Shown piece after piece: positions 24,187 through 38,015 of a stretch of 64,000 nt of DNA. Source of the stretch: Cyanoderma ruficeps (lineage: Eukaryota; Chordata; Aves; Passeriformes; Timaliidae). The notes under the pieces are model-generated. The model was given only the letters and a program-made list of their open reading frames with translations. It did no database searches and was not told the DNA's origin. The stretch covers positions 5,048,936 to 5,112,935 of the forward strand of contig VZDJ01007755.1 in assembly GCA_008694505.1 (NCBI GenBank). The letters run 5' to 3'. Position 1 is the stretch's first letter. Every line of letters starts with the position of its first letter. The position numbers were made by a program, and so were the translations under genes.

Positions 24187-27015
24187 AAAATACAGGATCT
24201 TTAGTTATTTATAACTCAGTTTTACAGTTAGATAGAAATTGTTTCCAATCTCAAAAACACAAGGACATCTAAAGGTAAAAGAATGTAAAAAAAAAATTTA
24301 CTCATAAAATGGGACCAGTTCAGTTACATAAAAAACCCCAGACCAAACAAAATACATTATATGCATGTGCAAACTGTTCATTTACCCATCATGTTCCAAG
24401 AGTGTGTTATGTTCATGACAGTCCAGATAGGTATCCATATTTTGAATCTGTACAATTTAATTTCACATAATCAAATTTTTATTGTGATGGAAATTCTTTG
24501 ACTCTCTCTCAGGATTTTGGAATAGTTCTTATTTTCTATCTCACATCAAGAAATGTGGAACAGACAGAGGAGTATGACAGGTGGAGATCATCATACCACA
24601 CTCCTTCCATGGATTCATACCAATGATTCACTCAAGTCAAAATAATTTGTGCCAGATCTTCTGCTAACAAAGCCTCCTACTTCAAGGTTTTTTAGTGAAG
24701 AAAAATGTAAGTGGACAGCCAGGAGTACTAGCTAAATTCTTCATTAACTGTATCAAATGCGCTAAATATCTTCACTAAGAAACTTTGAAAGAAAATGATG
24801 TCCAGAAGATTCCTTAGAGCACTCTCTGTTTCCAGTGGCAAGCTCTTTTCCCCAGTCATTAAAAAAAAGCCACATAGTTGGTAAGTACTCAAGGCAGAAG
24901 TAGATTCTAATCATGAAAAGATGTGTTTTAATTTCTAATCATAGTCTTTCGTATGCTTGAATGTGAAGCGTTCATTGACATATATTTCAGTGAGATGAAA
25001 TAATGTTTTATAGTAAATGTTATCATTTCAAATAAGATCACTACATGCATGAAGAAGTGATGAGTAATACCTGAGGAAACCAAACCATATTTAAATGCAA
25101 GAAAGGATGTTTTCTTGTCAGGATGTTTAGCAAGGCTGTTCCGGGAGTCACTGCATATTCTGCCAAAATCTTGTTCATCATACTGGAAGTCCTTCTGACA
25201 GCATTGCACTGCATGTCCTCCAAAACAGCACCTGAAGCTGTGCTTAGCCTTTGGAAAATGAGCTGATGCCATTATAAAGACCTCTAATGAACCCAGGAAA
25301 AATTTCTCTTGGGAAATATTCAAGCCCTGATATATTTTTATTAATGGGTTCTCCTTTTTAGCATAAATTTTTTCCCCTCAGAATTTCATCTCTGAAAATT
25401 ACTAGCCATATTCACAGATCAACTCTAACCTTGACAGTCTGTGTGCCTAGCTAAGCAGCCACTCCTTTTATAAGGAAATCAGAAAAAAAAAAAGAGGAAA
25501 ATTTGATAGCCTTGCCATGGTTTACGTTAGAGAAGAGCAAGTTTTCCAGGAGTTAGCCTTTTTGCATGGTAGAGTTCTTTACATTTTAAGTAAAACCTAA
25601 GTGTTACCTCCAACTTCTCTGTTTTTCTTAAAGCATGAACTGCATCAGCTTAGCCAGACAGTTCAGGTGTGGAGGACAGCACCATCCCTGGCACTTGAAG
25701 TAACCTCATGGAGTCAGTTCTAGTGAATTCAGGAGTTGGGATTATGCTTCTTCCCGGGGATGTGGCTCTGGCTGTTAACTCACATGATATATCTATCTTT
25801 CTAGTATTTGGATTCTTTCTGCCCAACAGCTTTTAAGGTCTCTAGGCAGTGCACAGGAGGACATAGAGTATGAGAACAGAACCCAAACCACTCATGCAGC
25901 TAAGCAGAGAACATACGATATCACATACTTGTACACACTGTGTGTAATGTGTGGTGCTCAAGGCCTGCCAGTTCAAAATTCTAAGCAGGACGATATGATT
26001 TCTCCTTATTCAGGGCTGTAGAAAGGTACTTCCATGTACCCTCCTGAATATAGGGAGACACCAGTTTTCAGTCTAAAAAGTGACTTTTGCTATTGCAATG
26101 CCAGGTTGTGGAGGCAGAAGGCTGATTTTGGCTCTTCTTTCACAGCACAGCCTTACGGTTCATGCCCAAATGAATGGAAGGCAGTCAGGCTGGATCCTCT
26201 TCTTTGCCTGAAGAGTCATCAGCCAGCAGTGTTACCAGGTTAAAGAGAGCTACCGCTGGGGTAATGCTGAAGGGTGAAGAAATACTGCAGGGGAACACAC
26301 TCTATCCCCTCTGTTCAGCCAAATCTGTTCCACAGAAAATAAGAGTCATAGGGTCAGGAAACATAGGGCTTGGGAACAGGAGTCTAACCCAGGGTTCAAA
26401 GACAGTTCCTATCTATTATGTACCACACATGGTAAAAAATGCATTAGTAATCCTGAAAGCAGTTGTCAGACTCAAGTTTTGACCTGCTGGGTGCTCTTAC
26501 AACTATGATATAGAGTCATGCCCCATCTTTGCAGTGCATTTGAATATTCTTATCATAAGACTGAATATGGTTAGTCTTTTACATATCAAGGCCCTTTTAC
26601 AGAGCCCTGGGTAGTGCAGTCTTGGTTAAATGAAAACTGCCCTCAGCTGTTAGCCTTTCCAAAAGTTTTGCAGACCACCTGAGGTATTTTAAGTGGGAAT
26701 TATGTAGTCTGAATATTTCATATTACTAATTATCTCCCACAAATCCTTACTGTGTCCTCAGATAGTTAGGTCTGTTGTAATTGCTCCACTGCAATTTACA
26801 GAAGGTGAGAGAGTGAGTTCACCTTGTTTCAAAATCCTTTCCTATCACAAATTACTCTTTCATTCTGATGGCAATTTAGACCACTGATGGATAAGTTTTG
26901 TTCTTTAACAGTTTGAAATAACCCAGTCATTATAGGTCAGGAGCTTATGCTGGATATGACTATGCATGTATAATGATACAACGGGTGGACTCAAAACTAA
27001 CAAATAAATGTGCTT
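24187..27015. other. Unassigned non-coding DNA
   Basis: AT-rich. It contains a 131-codon reverse-strand frame (24928-25323) with no domain I recognise, overlapped by a second open frame on the same strand, a pattern expected by chance. No repeat is identified. Confidence 0.5.
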
Positions 27016-27062
27016 GTCATAGCATAACAAAATATATGGAGTTGGAAGGGACCCACAAGGAG
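27016..27062 (-). mobile_element. Very short CR1 3'-end remnant, reverse strand
   Basis: 'gtcatagcataacaaaatatatggagttggaagggacccacaagga' is close to the reverse complement of the CR1 3' terminus. The 'gagttggaagggacccacaagga' core is highly characteristic. Only about 47 bases remain, so this is either an extremely truncated insertion or the surviving tip of an eroded copy. Confidence 0.7.
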
Positions 27063-28251
27063 TGGGTGTACTTCATGTAGAGTACCACAGTTCCTTACCT
27101 TCCCTGTAGACACAGAATTTGTTCCCCTGATACAGAAACAGTTTTAGATTTTTGTTATAGAAACTTATCCAGCTTAAATGAATTTTTGCCTCTGGTTGGG
27201 ATTTACAGAACATGGAATTCATAGTAAATGACCATGTTTCTAGTCTCTCATCAGTGACTTCAATAATACAATAAAGAGGTTTGTGCTGTTTTAAGGAGTA
27301 TGCAGAGAACATGGCACTTGTATTTGGATTCTAATTTGTGAACTGCTTGGCAGTCTTCTTTTCCCATAATGTATTCATCACAAGATATATTGGTTATGCA
27401 ATAAAGTATTTTTTAATTGCTAGCTTTAGAAATATTTGAGTACCCAATTATTTCTATCTAAAAGACTATTATGGAAAAAAGGAAAGTTAAAAATGGATAT
27501 GGCTATGGCTAGACACGGATTATGAGTTGCACAGCAAGACCACTGAGCCTTTGATGAAGTGTATAAATAATTAGTAACACACTTTAAGACATCTTTTTCT
27601 TGGTTCATAGTACCTGTGCTCATTTAATTCCAGCTGAAAATATGCCCATTCATTCACAGTGAAGGACAGATAAATTGGTGACCGAGTCAATGGGAAAAGT
27701 GATTCATATTGAAGTGCCTAAGGCCAAAAACTTTCTGCACGTACACAGATCAGACACTCACTGAGAGATTAAGCACCAACACAAATTTGTCCTGCCCTGG
27801 CAAAAGATCACAGGGGACACAAGATAGACATGTATGTGGCAGAGTAGTGCCCATAAATGAAGGCATGTGAATGATTTTTAGTAACCAGAACAAGAGATTA
27901 ATAGCAAGAAATAACACTCTATAAATAGGCTGTCCCATTTTTGCTTTTTTTCCAAAGTTACAGGAATACCTAAATATCCTCTTTTAGTTCTTCTCCCACA
28001 AGCATTGATAGGATGAATTTGGCCAGCACAAATGGATATGAGCTTCAAAATCAGTTCATATATTCACTGAACTTCAGTAAATTGCACCTCAAAAACCTTC
28101 ACAAAAGTACTTTCACATTTGAAGAAGTACTTTTACACCTAAAGATGCAAGCAGGGTGCCTAATGTAAATTCAGTGCCTAATGACTGGAGATAAATATCT
28201 AAGTTCCATTAGGTTCTCAAATCACTGCAAAATTCTGGTCTTAGTGTGTAC
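27063..28251. other. Unassigned non-coding DNA
   Basis: Nothing recognisable apart from short chance frames. Confidence 0.55.
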
Positions 28252-28273
28252 ATATATATATATATATATATAN
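28252..28273. repeat. (TA)n microsatellite ending in an ambiguous base
   Basis: Alternating TA for about 21 bases, then a single N at 28273, then an abrupt switch to 'gggggaac'. The N marks an unresolved or joined position, so the junction may not be contiguous. Confidence 0.95.
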
Positions 28274-31200
28274 GGGGGAACAGATAAAAATCTCAGGAGC
28301 TATTCCCAGACAGCTGTTCTCTCATCTCAAACAGGGCTTTGGAGAGCTGTTCTGCACCAGTCAATTGATTTGCAGATTTTCCTAAAATATTAAACAGATA
28401 ACAAATAAATATGAAGCCAAGGAAGATTGCTTGCTAACTTTCTTTTCTAGAGGTTTACAGACTACTTCTGCAAACCTTGTCCTCTCAAAGTTCTTCATAG
28501 AACTAATACAAAATCAATTCCTCTTATCAGTGTATCTTATCCCCAGTTCAGACTGTCACATAGAGATTTTTTTATACGTTATACGAATCAGCATTGCTGT
28601 CAGCTCCATCTGTGGTACTTGCCCCTTAAGTGAATGACTCCAGTTGTGATGAAGTGGTTCCACTAAGAGAAGTCTAAAAGGTGTCAGAATTATTTCAATC
28701 CCAACAGCATTTTGTTTTATCGTAACAATTTTTCTGCATCAACACGTATAATTAAAGGTACTGTACCATTCCTACCATTAAACAGGCTTACACTTTGGAC
28801 ATTCCTCGTATTTCTGAGTTTATACCATACTCCTAGTGTTCTTATGAATGTCATTACAGGACCCTTTGTAATACTTTATATTTTTTTTTTGTTTTTAAAG
28901 TTGTAAATACACCAGAGTAGGGAGATAGAAGGGCTGACTTCTTGATAAAAGGGCTACGGTAGAAATTTTTGAAGAAGATACGTATCAAATTGACTGTCAT
29001 CAGCTATGTACTACAGTTCTGCTTGTCAGTTGTGTTGTCACTTTTCCACACCAAGGGGGAAAAAATACCTGGCATGACTTTACTTTCCGTTTTAAAGGTA
29101 TGTAGAGAGGAAAAACACTGTACCATATTAATGCAGCTAGAATGGAAATACGGTGTTTTTCATAAGCGCCTGTTTATGTGAGAGCAACTATGCTATTTGC
29201 TTTCCTTTTCTTCTGTTGTCTAAAATCTAGTGAAGAAAACATGATGAGGATTGAATAAAGAAACTTAGAAAGTAAGCTGATTTTTAGGAAAAATATTGTC
29301 ATATCTAGCAACAACTATAAACCTAAAAGTGCTATTTAACTGTCTATTGCATGTTTCAGATTTCAGATTTTTTTTATTATTCATTGAAAAAAAAAAGATT
29401 GTAAGTACAGAGAGTTTTTCTTATTTTATTTTTCATCCATTTTATTAATATTTCTATTTCATCCTGCAAAAAAAAAAACAAAAAAACCAAAAAAATCCAG
29501 AAAGAATCGGGAAAAAAAAAGTTTAAAATTTTAAGGCTCCTAAACCATGCATAATTGTAACTTTAATTTCTAAACATAATACTCATAATTTTAATTTTTA
29601 TGATAGAGTACATCTATAATTTTAAAAGTATATTTTGAATTTATGTTCAAGTGGTTATTTATTATAAATTTATATGGTTATTTTAATTATGGCTGTCAGA
29701 TGTCCTTAGTTTGCTTTGCTTTTACAGATAAGGGAGACAAATAAGTGTTTGAGGTAAACTATGTCAGGGCTCAAGTTTTAGGAGCCCCTTGCATGGGCTT
29801 ACCCAGCAACCCACATGCTAAACTTGTGTTGGTGAAGCCAACAGGACAAGGGCCCATGTTCCTACAGACTACACGTAACACCCCAGGCTGAGAGGTGATA
29901 ATTTTGACTGCAGGGGCACTGTGCAGTGCCCATCAAACTCAGTAGATGAGCAGCATTTTGCACGTCACTCACTGTCTGCAGTCTCCTCCATGGGAGAAAT
30001 GGAATTGTAACCTCTTCTTGGTGGCACCTCTGCACACTACTGCTACACTTTACTCCCTCATAAGGCATGTTGTAATATGGATTTAGAGTTCAATTTCTAT
30101 TTGTTTTGATTTATTTTGTTTTGATTTTTTTCTGGATTTCACTGGGCAGAAAAAAATATCACAACTGTTTAATTGATTTTCTTTTATGGAAGCTATATTC
30201 TCTACATTTGTTTTCATTTGCACATATATATCAGTGCTTTCTATCTGAGATTGCCAGAGATTTTGGCTGTACCTAATTAATAAGTTTTCAGGAGACCTCT
30301 GTAGCAGCCCTAATGCAACCAGCAAAAGTATTGTGAAATTTTCTGTAGTTGGGCCTCTGTGACCCAAAGAGGACTGATAACTTCCCAGAAGTAGCCTTGT
30401 AAGCTGTCCAGCTCTTTAATGGCTTCCCTGTGATTTATAAATCACTAGAATGCAGTCTGAGAAAGTATAGATACAGTATGCAAAGAAGCTATGGATTTTA
30501 GGTGTGTTGTTCTGAAATTCATACATCACTGGATATCACAGTGCATGAGGTATCTGCTTAAGGACCTGAGGCATACTTCTTCCAGATCAGGGGCAGCAAA
30601 GACCAACTTCAATGGTTCTTACCCTGATGGAACAGTCTGAGGACAAGATAATCAATGAAAGATGGGAAATCAGTATGTCCTTGGGATGGGAGGCAGATTC
30701 AGAAAGAGACTGATGTGTGCTACTGTCCTTGAAAAGCACCAGAGTCTGAGACATCTGGGAATAGGAAAGCTACCAGAATGTACTTTATTTAAATATAAGA
30801 TTTATTAAGAAAGAGATTCACCAAAAGTTTGAAAAAGACATAATGGCCGGTAGAAAGGTCTTGGAAATACAGGAGGACACCATCCACTAATCAAAAATAT
30901 TCTAATATTATAAGTTCTGGTCTATCAGCTTATGCTTGGAGTTTCTGAGTTTATTAGAAACATCTCAATAGGTATTGGTCAGAGAAAGCTGCAGAGCCCA
31001 GAAAGTTCTCTAGAAGGAAACTGGACACTAAACCAAATGTAGGGAGTAGTGCTTTGTTTTTGATCATTATTTCAAGGGAACTTCTGGCTGTGCAATGGTA
31101 GATTAAAGTGAAGCTGGCTTTTGGCTCCTCCAGCCTGTCACTCTGAGAAACATACATCAAATGCCGACATCTAATTAAAAATCCTATTCTTTTTTTCTTG

Positions 31201-32612
31201 ATCCAAGAAAAAATTCTGTTCTGAATTATTGATTTAGGATTGTTTTTTTAACAATGAGTTTTAGGACATAGTTTCATCACACAATAGATGTTGTTCTTAA
31301 CTAAAAAAAGGATGTAGTTTTACACATTAACCTGAAGACAACCCTTAATGTCATCTAGTGCCCTGAACATATTCTTATGTAGAACTCAGAGAAGATTTGA
31401 ATTTTAAAGGGAAAAATGCTATCTATCCTCATTATTCATGAACCAAGAAGGTCAGACACAGATTTACCATATGTAGAAAACTTGAAGTATATAAGACTGT
31501 TGAGATTCAGTAGTTCCCAAGGGTAACAAATAAAGGCACTGCTGGTAAAGTATAGTGCCTCTTTCAGTTTCTTGTATCTTTCTAAATTACCATTTGTGGG
31601 AATTTAATGTTACAGAACAAAAAAGGTGAACTTTTCTAGCAGTTACCAAATAGCTATTTATTGTTTGTATAGTTCCAGATATAACTGGATTTGGGTTAAA
31701 GAAATTTAGGTCTTTTGCATTGTGTATTCATGCAGGGTACTTTTTAAAGTATTTGAAGGGAAAAATCATCACAATATGTTTTACCACTTACGCACACTAA
31801 GGCTATCTGCAATCTCTGGAAAATTCAAAAAGGAAACTTCTGAAAGGCGAGTTATGGAAAAATTCCTTTTAAAACTTACCTTTAAAAATGGTGACTTCAT
31901 GGACTAAAAAAGATAAAGGAACACTTTTTTTTTAATACCATTTTTATTTTGCATTTTGCCTTTATAATAAATAATTTTCTGATTTGTATTTCAAGTGAAA
32001 GCAGTAGGCCTATGTAAGAAAAAAATGCATTTCAGTTTGTAACAATGTAACACTTAACTGATTTTTTTCTTTGAAGATACATTTTTGTTGCATAAGGGAA
32101 TATAAAAGTGGCATAATATTTCCTCTTCATATTTATTTAAAATATTTACAGTATTCCATAAATATATCAGCTACTATATAAGAGTTTAGTAGTGAATGGA
32201 TTGATTAAATAGCTAGCTGGATACATAATTAATATCTCAAGGTCCCTTTTTAAGCTTGAGGATAACAGCCAATGAGAAGTGATGTGGCTGCTTTGGGATG
32301 AGCAAAGCTTTTAAATGTTACCCTTCAACCCACACAGCAGTCTTCCTTTCTTCACAGAACTGTGTTCTCATCCATAATTTTAAGGGCCTTTGTGAATGGG
32401 GTAAGCAGCAGGACCTTTGGTTCGGCAGCAGTGATTTTTTACAGTTAAATGTGTAATTCTCCAAACGGAAGGACAGACGCTTTGGAGACATCATTATTCT
32501 TCACCTATCTGTCAGAAACTACAGAGGATCTAGCCGGTTTAGTTGCAGTCCTTTTATCTTCAGTCTGATTTCTACAATTTTTCAAATAGATCTGCAATGC
32601 ATTCATCACACC
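28274..32612. other. Unassigned AT-rich DNA with A-rich tracts
   Basis: The A-rich tract 29468-29520 consists of A-runs broken by single C or G. It is surrounded by several hundred bases of very AT-rich sequence. A short perfect hairpin (gggcact/agtgccc, 4-base loop) lies at 29914-29931. No gene or named repeat. Confidence 0.5.
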
Positions 32613-32906
32613 ATGAGCAGGAATTTCAGCCTGAGCATCACCAGTTATATAAGTTCTGGGCTGAGTAAACTAATTTCCCCTGATTTCAGTCGTGTGAAGC
32701 AGTGGGTGGAAAGGTCACCCTCATTAGTGGGGAGAGATGCTGCTGCCCTGGTGGCCAACTGGCTTTGCACCCTTTTAGTTATTGATCTGGGAGCATACAG
32801 GAGCAGGCAATGGCTGCAGGGCACAGCTCAGCTCTCTCTTCTTGAGGCTCTCCCAGGAAAGCTACCAAAGGTTTCCTTCTACATCCTGGATCTCTGCTGC
32901 GGGTAA
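32613..32906 (+). other. Small unrecognised ORF (97 codons), weak candidate
   Basis: The ATG has a good vertebrate context (ACC immediately before it). The frame runs 97 codons to TAA in sequence that is clearly less AT-rich than its surroundings. Residues about 44-60 ('AAALVANWLCTLLVIDLGA') form a moderately hydrophobic segment. A CCAAT motif (about 32270) and an AT-rich TATA-like string (about 32308) lie 300-350 bases upstream. I recognise no domain, and an ORF of this length is within chance expectation for GC-richer DNA. Confidence 0.12.
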
Positions 32907-35900
32907 TTAAGGTTAGGCAAGTGAAATAGCTAAACATGAAAGATTCAGATTACTAATTCCTCTGGAAAAAAAGGGGTTTGGGACAACAAATCCAGGGAAA
33001 TTTTTATGGTCATATCAGACTCCCACCAGTTAAGTGACTCAACATTTAGTTTTCAGAAAACAAAATCCCTCTGCATCCAAAGCCAAGGATAATGTTTAAT
33101 ATCCATCATTTTCTTCTGTACTTTCTGTTCCTGACCTTGAATGGCTGATCCAGAGCCAGTGTGGGATTGGGACCACAACGCCAATGAAACTGCAGAGACG
33201 GTCAACACCATTTCTTCTGGAGGGGTCATCCTATTCCCTGGAGTCCTGCCAGTGAAAATGAGGAACATCTTCAGCATCCAAAGGAAAATCAGTTCATGAC
33301 AGAAGCAAGAGGCAAAGCATTAGCAATTGTTTAAACAGAGGTGCACACTAATGGTGATGAGATTTTCTAAGTCACCCTAAGTTTCAGAAACTGGTCTGAA
33401 TTATCAAGCTGTTGAAAACACAACTGTTAATTAGAGAGAGGGAGAGAGAAAATCCTAAGTGATGCTCCTTTTTGGGGGCACTTAGGAAATTATTGAGTTA
33501 ATTTCCTCAGATCACCTGGTCAGACAGCCTGAATACTACATTCTAGTGTGGACACTCAGATTCAACTGCTTTCTCCTCTTAGGTTGAAGAAAGATGACTG
33601 ATTCTTCCCCCCAGGAAGGAAAGGTATGAAGACAGCTGCTTGGGAAACTCTACCCTTCCTGAGTAGGTTTCTCACAGGCTGCCCGAGCCCCAGTCCTGCT
33701 GACTGTCAGAGGTCACAGTACAACCCAGGAAGAAGAATCCAGCAGGATAAAAGTGAAGATTCCCTCCAAAATAGCACAGTAGTCTGTGCAACAAGCAGCC
33801 GTGGACCCTCCATGGGCCGTTTGGGGCAGGAACCCTTGTTTTAAAACAGTCGTGGAAAAAAAAAAATCCTGTCAATCCAGACTCTCAGGTTAGGCTCCTG
33901 CATGCCAAAGCACAGTGTTAAATGATCTGTGCCCATTGTGACAGCAAGAACCACTTAGAATTAAAGTAAAGCAATATGGAAAGCATCCCAAACTTCATAA
34001 TGGATTCAAAACCACTCTAATTTGGGTAAAAGCACCATCAGCAGGAATCTGGATACACACACAAGTAGAAGCAACGGCAGTGTGGAAACTAACCTATGAC
34101 TCCTTGCATGCTGGGCCATATTCACCATGTTATAAGGTCAAATCAGCTCATTCCTCTTTCTTTGCTGATGGAGGAATAGGTGCTTACAACTTATCATGGG
34201 ATGTATACAGGAACAAACTGAAGGCCAATCAGAAGGAAGCCATTGAAAGCAGAGTCTTAAAAAATTTTTGGTTAGTCTCTGGAAGAAGAGAAGAAATTAC
34301 TTGCATTTTTTCTAATATGAATAGTTTAATGCTTTCTTATTAAAAAAAATCTTTATTATTTCATTACCTTTTTGTTCTTTTACTTTTTACTTAGTTTTCT
34401 TTTATTTTACACATTGTTTATAATTGTAATACGCCAGCTTGTGGAGGGTTAGTACAAAATGGATAAGTCAATTTTTTGTTTAAAACTTTCCTTTAATTTG
34501 TTAGTGAACCAAAGAGTGACTTGCATAGGAGCTTTTCAACATAGTTGATTAGCACTTTTTTCTGCTTTCACACATTGACAGGGTTGTGTGTCATAAAGCA
34601 GAAAGTCCACTTATTGGTTTCCTGTCTGGGTTTCATAAAAAAAAAAAACACAAACAAAACCAAACAAAAACCCCTCACCACCCACGATTTTTTTCCTGCA
34701 CAGAAACTTTTAAGATATATTAAATTTTGTCCCAGTGAGAATTGATGACTGATTTTAAAAGTATTTCTTATAGGGGCAATTCTTTTTAAAGAGAAACCAA
34801 TGTCAGAGTTCTGTGAATGAAAGAGTAAGCTCTCCAAAATCACTGATGGTGCTGTCTTGCTTCTCTTAATTGATTGGTACTTTGGTTCTGAAACCTTGGC
34901 CCACAGACCATCAGTGTCCTGCAGAGAACTTGCTAGTAGAGCCTTTTGAGAGGAACTAGATACCATGATGATAGTTTCTCTGTCTTATTACTGCTGTTAA
35001 ATTGTCTTAAAAGCAGTTAAATATTCATGAAACCTTTCACTAATCAGACTTCTTCTAGGAAAGCAATTCTAAGTGGGAAAATTATTTTTGTTTCTGAAGA
35101 TGTTCTCCTTTTTAATATACATAAATAATAATTAATCACTTATTTATAAGACCCTATTGACATGGCTGAGGTGCTTGGGGTACTATACAACACCATCAAA
35201 ACAGAATCAAAACAAAATGAGCAAAAGTTCACCCTCATTAGAGTCAAGCCAAACACAAGAAAAATTGCAGACAAGAAAACAGGATCTGCTTCTCTAATCA
35301 TGCAGTCTCAACATTCGTATTTTTGAAGTGATGCTGGGGTTTGAAATATGTCAGCATAAGCCTCAAAGAATGTACAAATAAGGGTGAAGTCCCTTTGTTC
35401 TTCCATAAACTTATTTTTATTTCACATATCCTTATATGTTATCCTAGCTCGCCTATTTCAAACATGCGTAAAACCTGCAAGGTATTCTGCATTGCCAAGG
35501 CTCTGCATGCTGCCCCATACAACCTTCCTCAAATAAACTGGTGGAAAGAAGGTGCTCCAGGAGCTTGCAGTAAATGTTTCAAAATGTGACCCACTGTGTA
35601 CCAGGGGAAGTTATAAAGCAAGGAATTTGGCCTTTGCCACCCTTGCAAATGAGAACTGTGGGGCAAATTCACCACTTGCAGCTCTGCGGACAAGGGAAAA
35701 ATCATATTAGTGCAAAGATAACTTTTACAGACAGCTACAAAAACATGAATTTCAGTATCATCTGTCACAAACCTTGGAAAAAAGGCCTATAAATTAACAC
35801 ATGGACACATACACATTGAATCATTCAAATGCACTTAAAGAAGTATTTTTTTTAAGTTCCATGTGATCCATAGTGCAGGGAAACATCAGTTATTTTTTTC

Positions 35901-38015
35901 TGTCATATTACCAGGTACTATTTCCACAATATGGATTTTCAGATATGTAGACAGGCTGTACAAAACAAATGAATTTGTTCTTCTCTCTTAGACACCAGCC
36001 AAACTGTCACTCTTTACAAATAGGTTAAATAGGTTATGGAGGATAAATACAGGAGGAAAAAACAAAAGAAAATATATAGTGAAAGTTAGACTGTCATTAG
36101 CAGAAGCTCTTTCTGAAAAAGCTCAGGTCTTATACCATAGAAATGGGGAAAACAGATTAAAGCTGTTGCTTTGGTGCCTTAATAGAGTATCTATTTAATT
36201 TGAGATTATATAGTTCATAAGGAATAAATCCCCAAATATATTTCTAAAATCCTGCAACAGCCTTCAAAAATATCACAGTGTAATTTGCAGAATTCACTCT
36301 CTGGAGTCTGATTTTAGAAATATATCAATGCATAGGTGATTTAAGAGAGCAAAAGCTGATTTTGGGTTTGTATCTCAAGGTGCAACATTCACTCTAAGCA
36401 ATAAGTTTCAAGGAAGCTCAGCTGGAGCTGAGGACAAGTATTAATGGTGGAAGTTCAAAGCATGAGTGGGAGCAGCAAGGATGGATAGACACAGGATTCA
36501 CTAATGTGCAGGGAGACTGATGAGGGCTACACGCTCCTGTCCATCTGTACTTTGAGAACATCTCTCCTAATATATCATCTGACTAATTAAACAGTGTTTC
36601 ACTCAGAGGGCTCCACATTGGATTGGACTTCAATATAGAGGTCAGATCCAGTGTCCATTAAAATCTCATGAGCAGAAGAGTTTTGGCTTTTACACTAGGG
36701 TCATCACTGTTACAGAGTACATATCACATTCAGTCCAGCTATGTATATGCAGGGACATACAGATCTGCAGCAGGAGAATGCTGTTTTCCTGATCCACCTT
36801 CCTGAATTTCATTTTCTTTTCCAAGAAAAGTGATGCCGAGCATTTCACTGCATTCATCTTTAAAAAAAACCCAAAAATGAAAGCCTTGTAAAAATGAGCT
36901 TTTTCACTATGCTTTTTGGCTGGCATTTTTGATGCACAGTCTGATCTCTGATGCTTGGGAATTCTGCAGTTCTGAAAACATTTAATTGTATGGGAGGAAA
37001 ATATAAACTCTTGAATTGTCTATTATATTGCATAACTGCATCTTAAAAGCAGTAGAAGCAAATGTAATATCATCAGAATTCACATATAAGTAGGAAAAGA
37101 TTAGGTGGGAAAAATTATTGAACAACTGACTAAAACTTATGGTCAAATATTTCTTTCTCCTAAAGTCAACTTCTGTCATAATCTATTGCACAGAATGTTC
37201 TCCATGAAAAAAAAAAAGTAATAAAAACCCCCAGCTGTTTACCTTGCTGGTTGTTTTCAACTTTTCAGAACTTCTTGCCTGAGTAAAACTTGTTTGTCAT
37301 TAAATGCTGAAAACTTCAAAAATTGTATTTGGATTAACACAAACCAAAGCAATTTTCTTTATCCAATCATCTGGCATGAGTTCAAATTTAGGAAGTCAAA
37401 GTCTGTGATTTACATAGAGTATATTTAAACAAAGATCTAGGGGATCCACAAGTACCGTACAGTCTTCAACTCTTTCTTGTGTGAAATCAGTTTATGCAAG
37501 TCCGGTTCGTTGAACAAGGCTATTCAGTTTTGTTAGTCCCTTGAATTATTTTCTAGGTCATCAAAGCACTAAGAACATCAGAAAAACAAAACAACAATGA
37601 CAAAAAAGAATCTAGACAAACAAACCCCCTCAAAAAACCTCTAGACCCTATAAGACTATATCCTTGTTATGCAAGGAGGTCTCCTGCTCACACACTTTAA
37701 GTTAAAACACCTCCTTTGAAGAACACAAATGGGATTGCTCAAAGTTAAGTACATGAAAAAGAGGAATCAAGGCTAATGGCTGTTTTGCCCAGTGGAAATC
37801 TCTCCAAGTTGTATTATTTCAGCTCCTATAAATATCCTAACAGGATTTTCATGCTGCATTGGAAAATTCCACAGCAGCAACTCAGTCTGTTTTATATGAA
37901 TTCATTCCCCTCTTTCTTTTATGCCTGGTCATTTTTTATGTACAAACATGATACGCAGTTAACCAAATCATTTGGTAATTGTCTGAGTGAATCAAACAGT
38001 TGTAAAACCTGCATC
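32907..38015. other. Unassigned non-coding DNA
   Basis: Includes an A-rich tract at 34636-34670 (A12 then AAAC-type units), which could be a decayed retroposon tail although I recognise nothing upstream of it. The 132-codon reverse frame 34568-34966 crosses this tract and has no domain. Confidence 0.5.

Noticed and set aside
24928..25323. 131-codon reverse-strand ORF
   Set aside because: No family resemblance, and a second open frame overlaps it on the same strand. AT-rich composition makes this a chance ORF.
25666..25705. 'gtggaggacagcaccatccctggcacttgaag' as a CR1 3' UTR piece
   Set aside because: Partial similarity to 'gtggatgccccatccctggaagtgttcaag', but the flanking sequence does not follow CR1.
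33053..33277. Reverse-strand ORF considered as a processed pseudogene of a small mitochondrial subunit
   Set aside because: The resemblance did not hold when compared residue by residue with the families I know. No poly(A) tail or target duplication.
34568..34966. 132-codon reverse-strand ORF
   Set aside because: It runs through an A-rich low-complexity tract (a poly-Phe stretch in translation) and has no domain.
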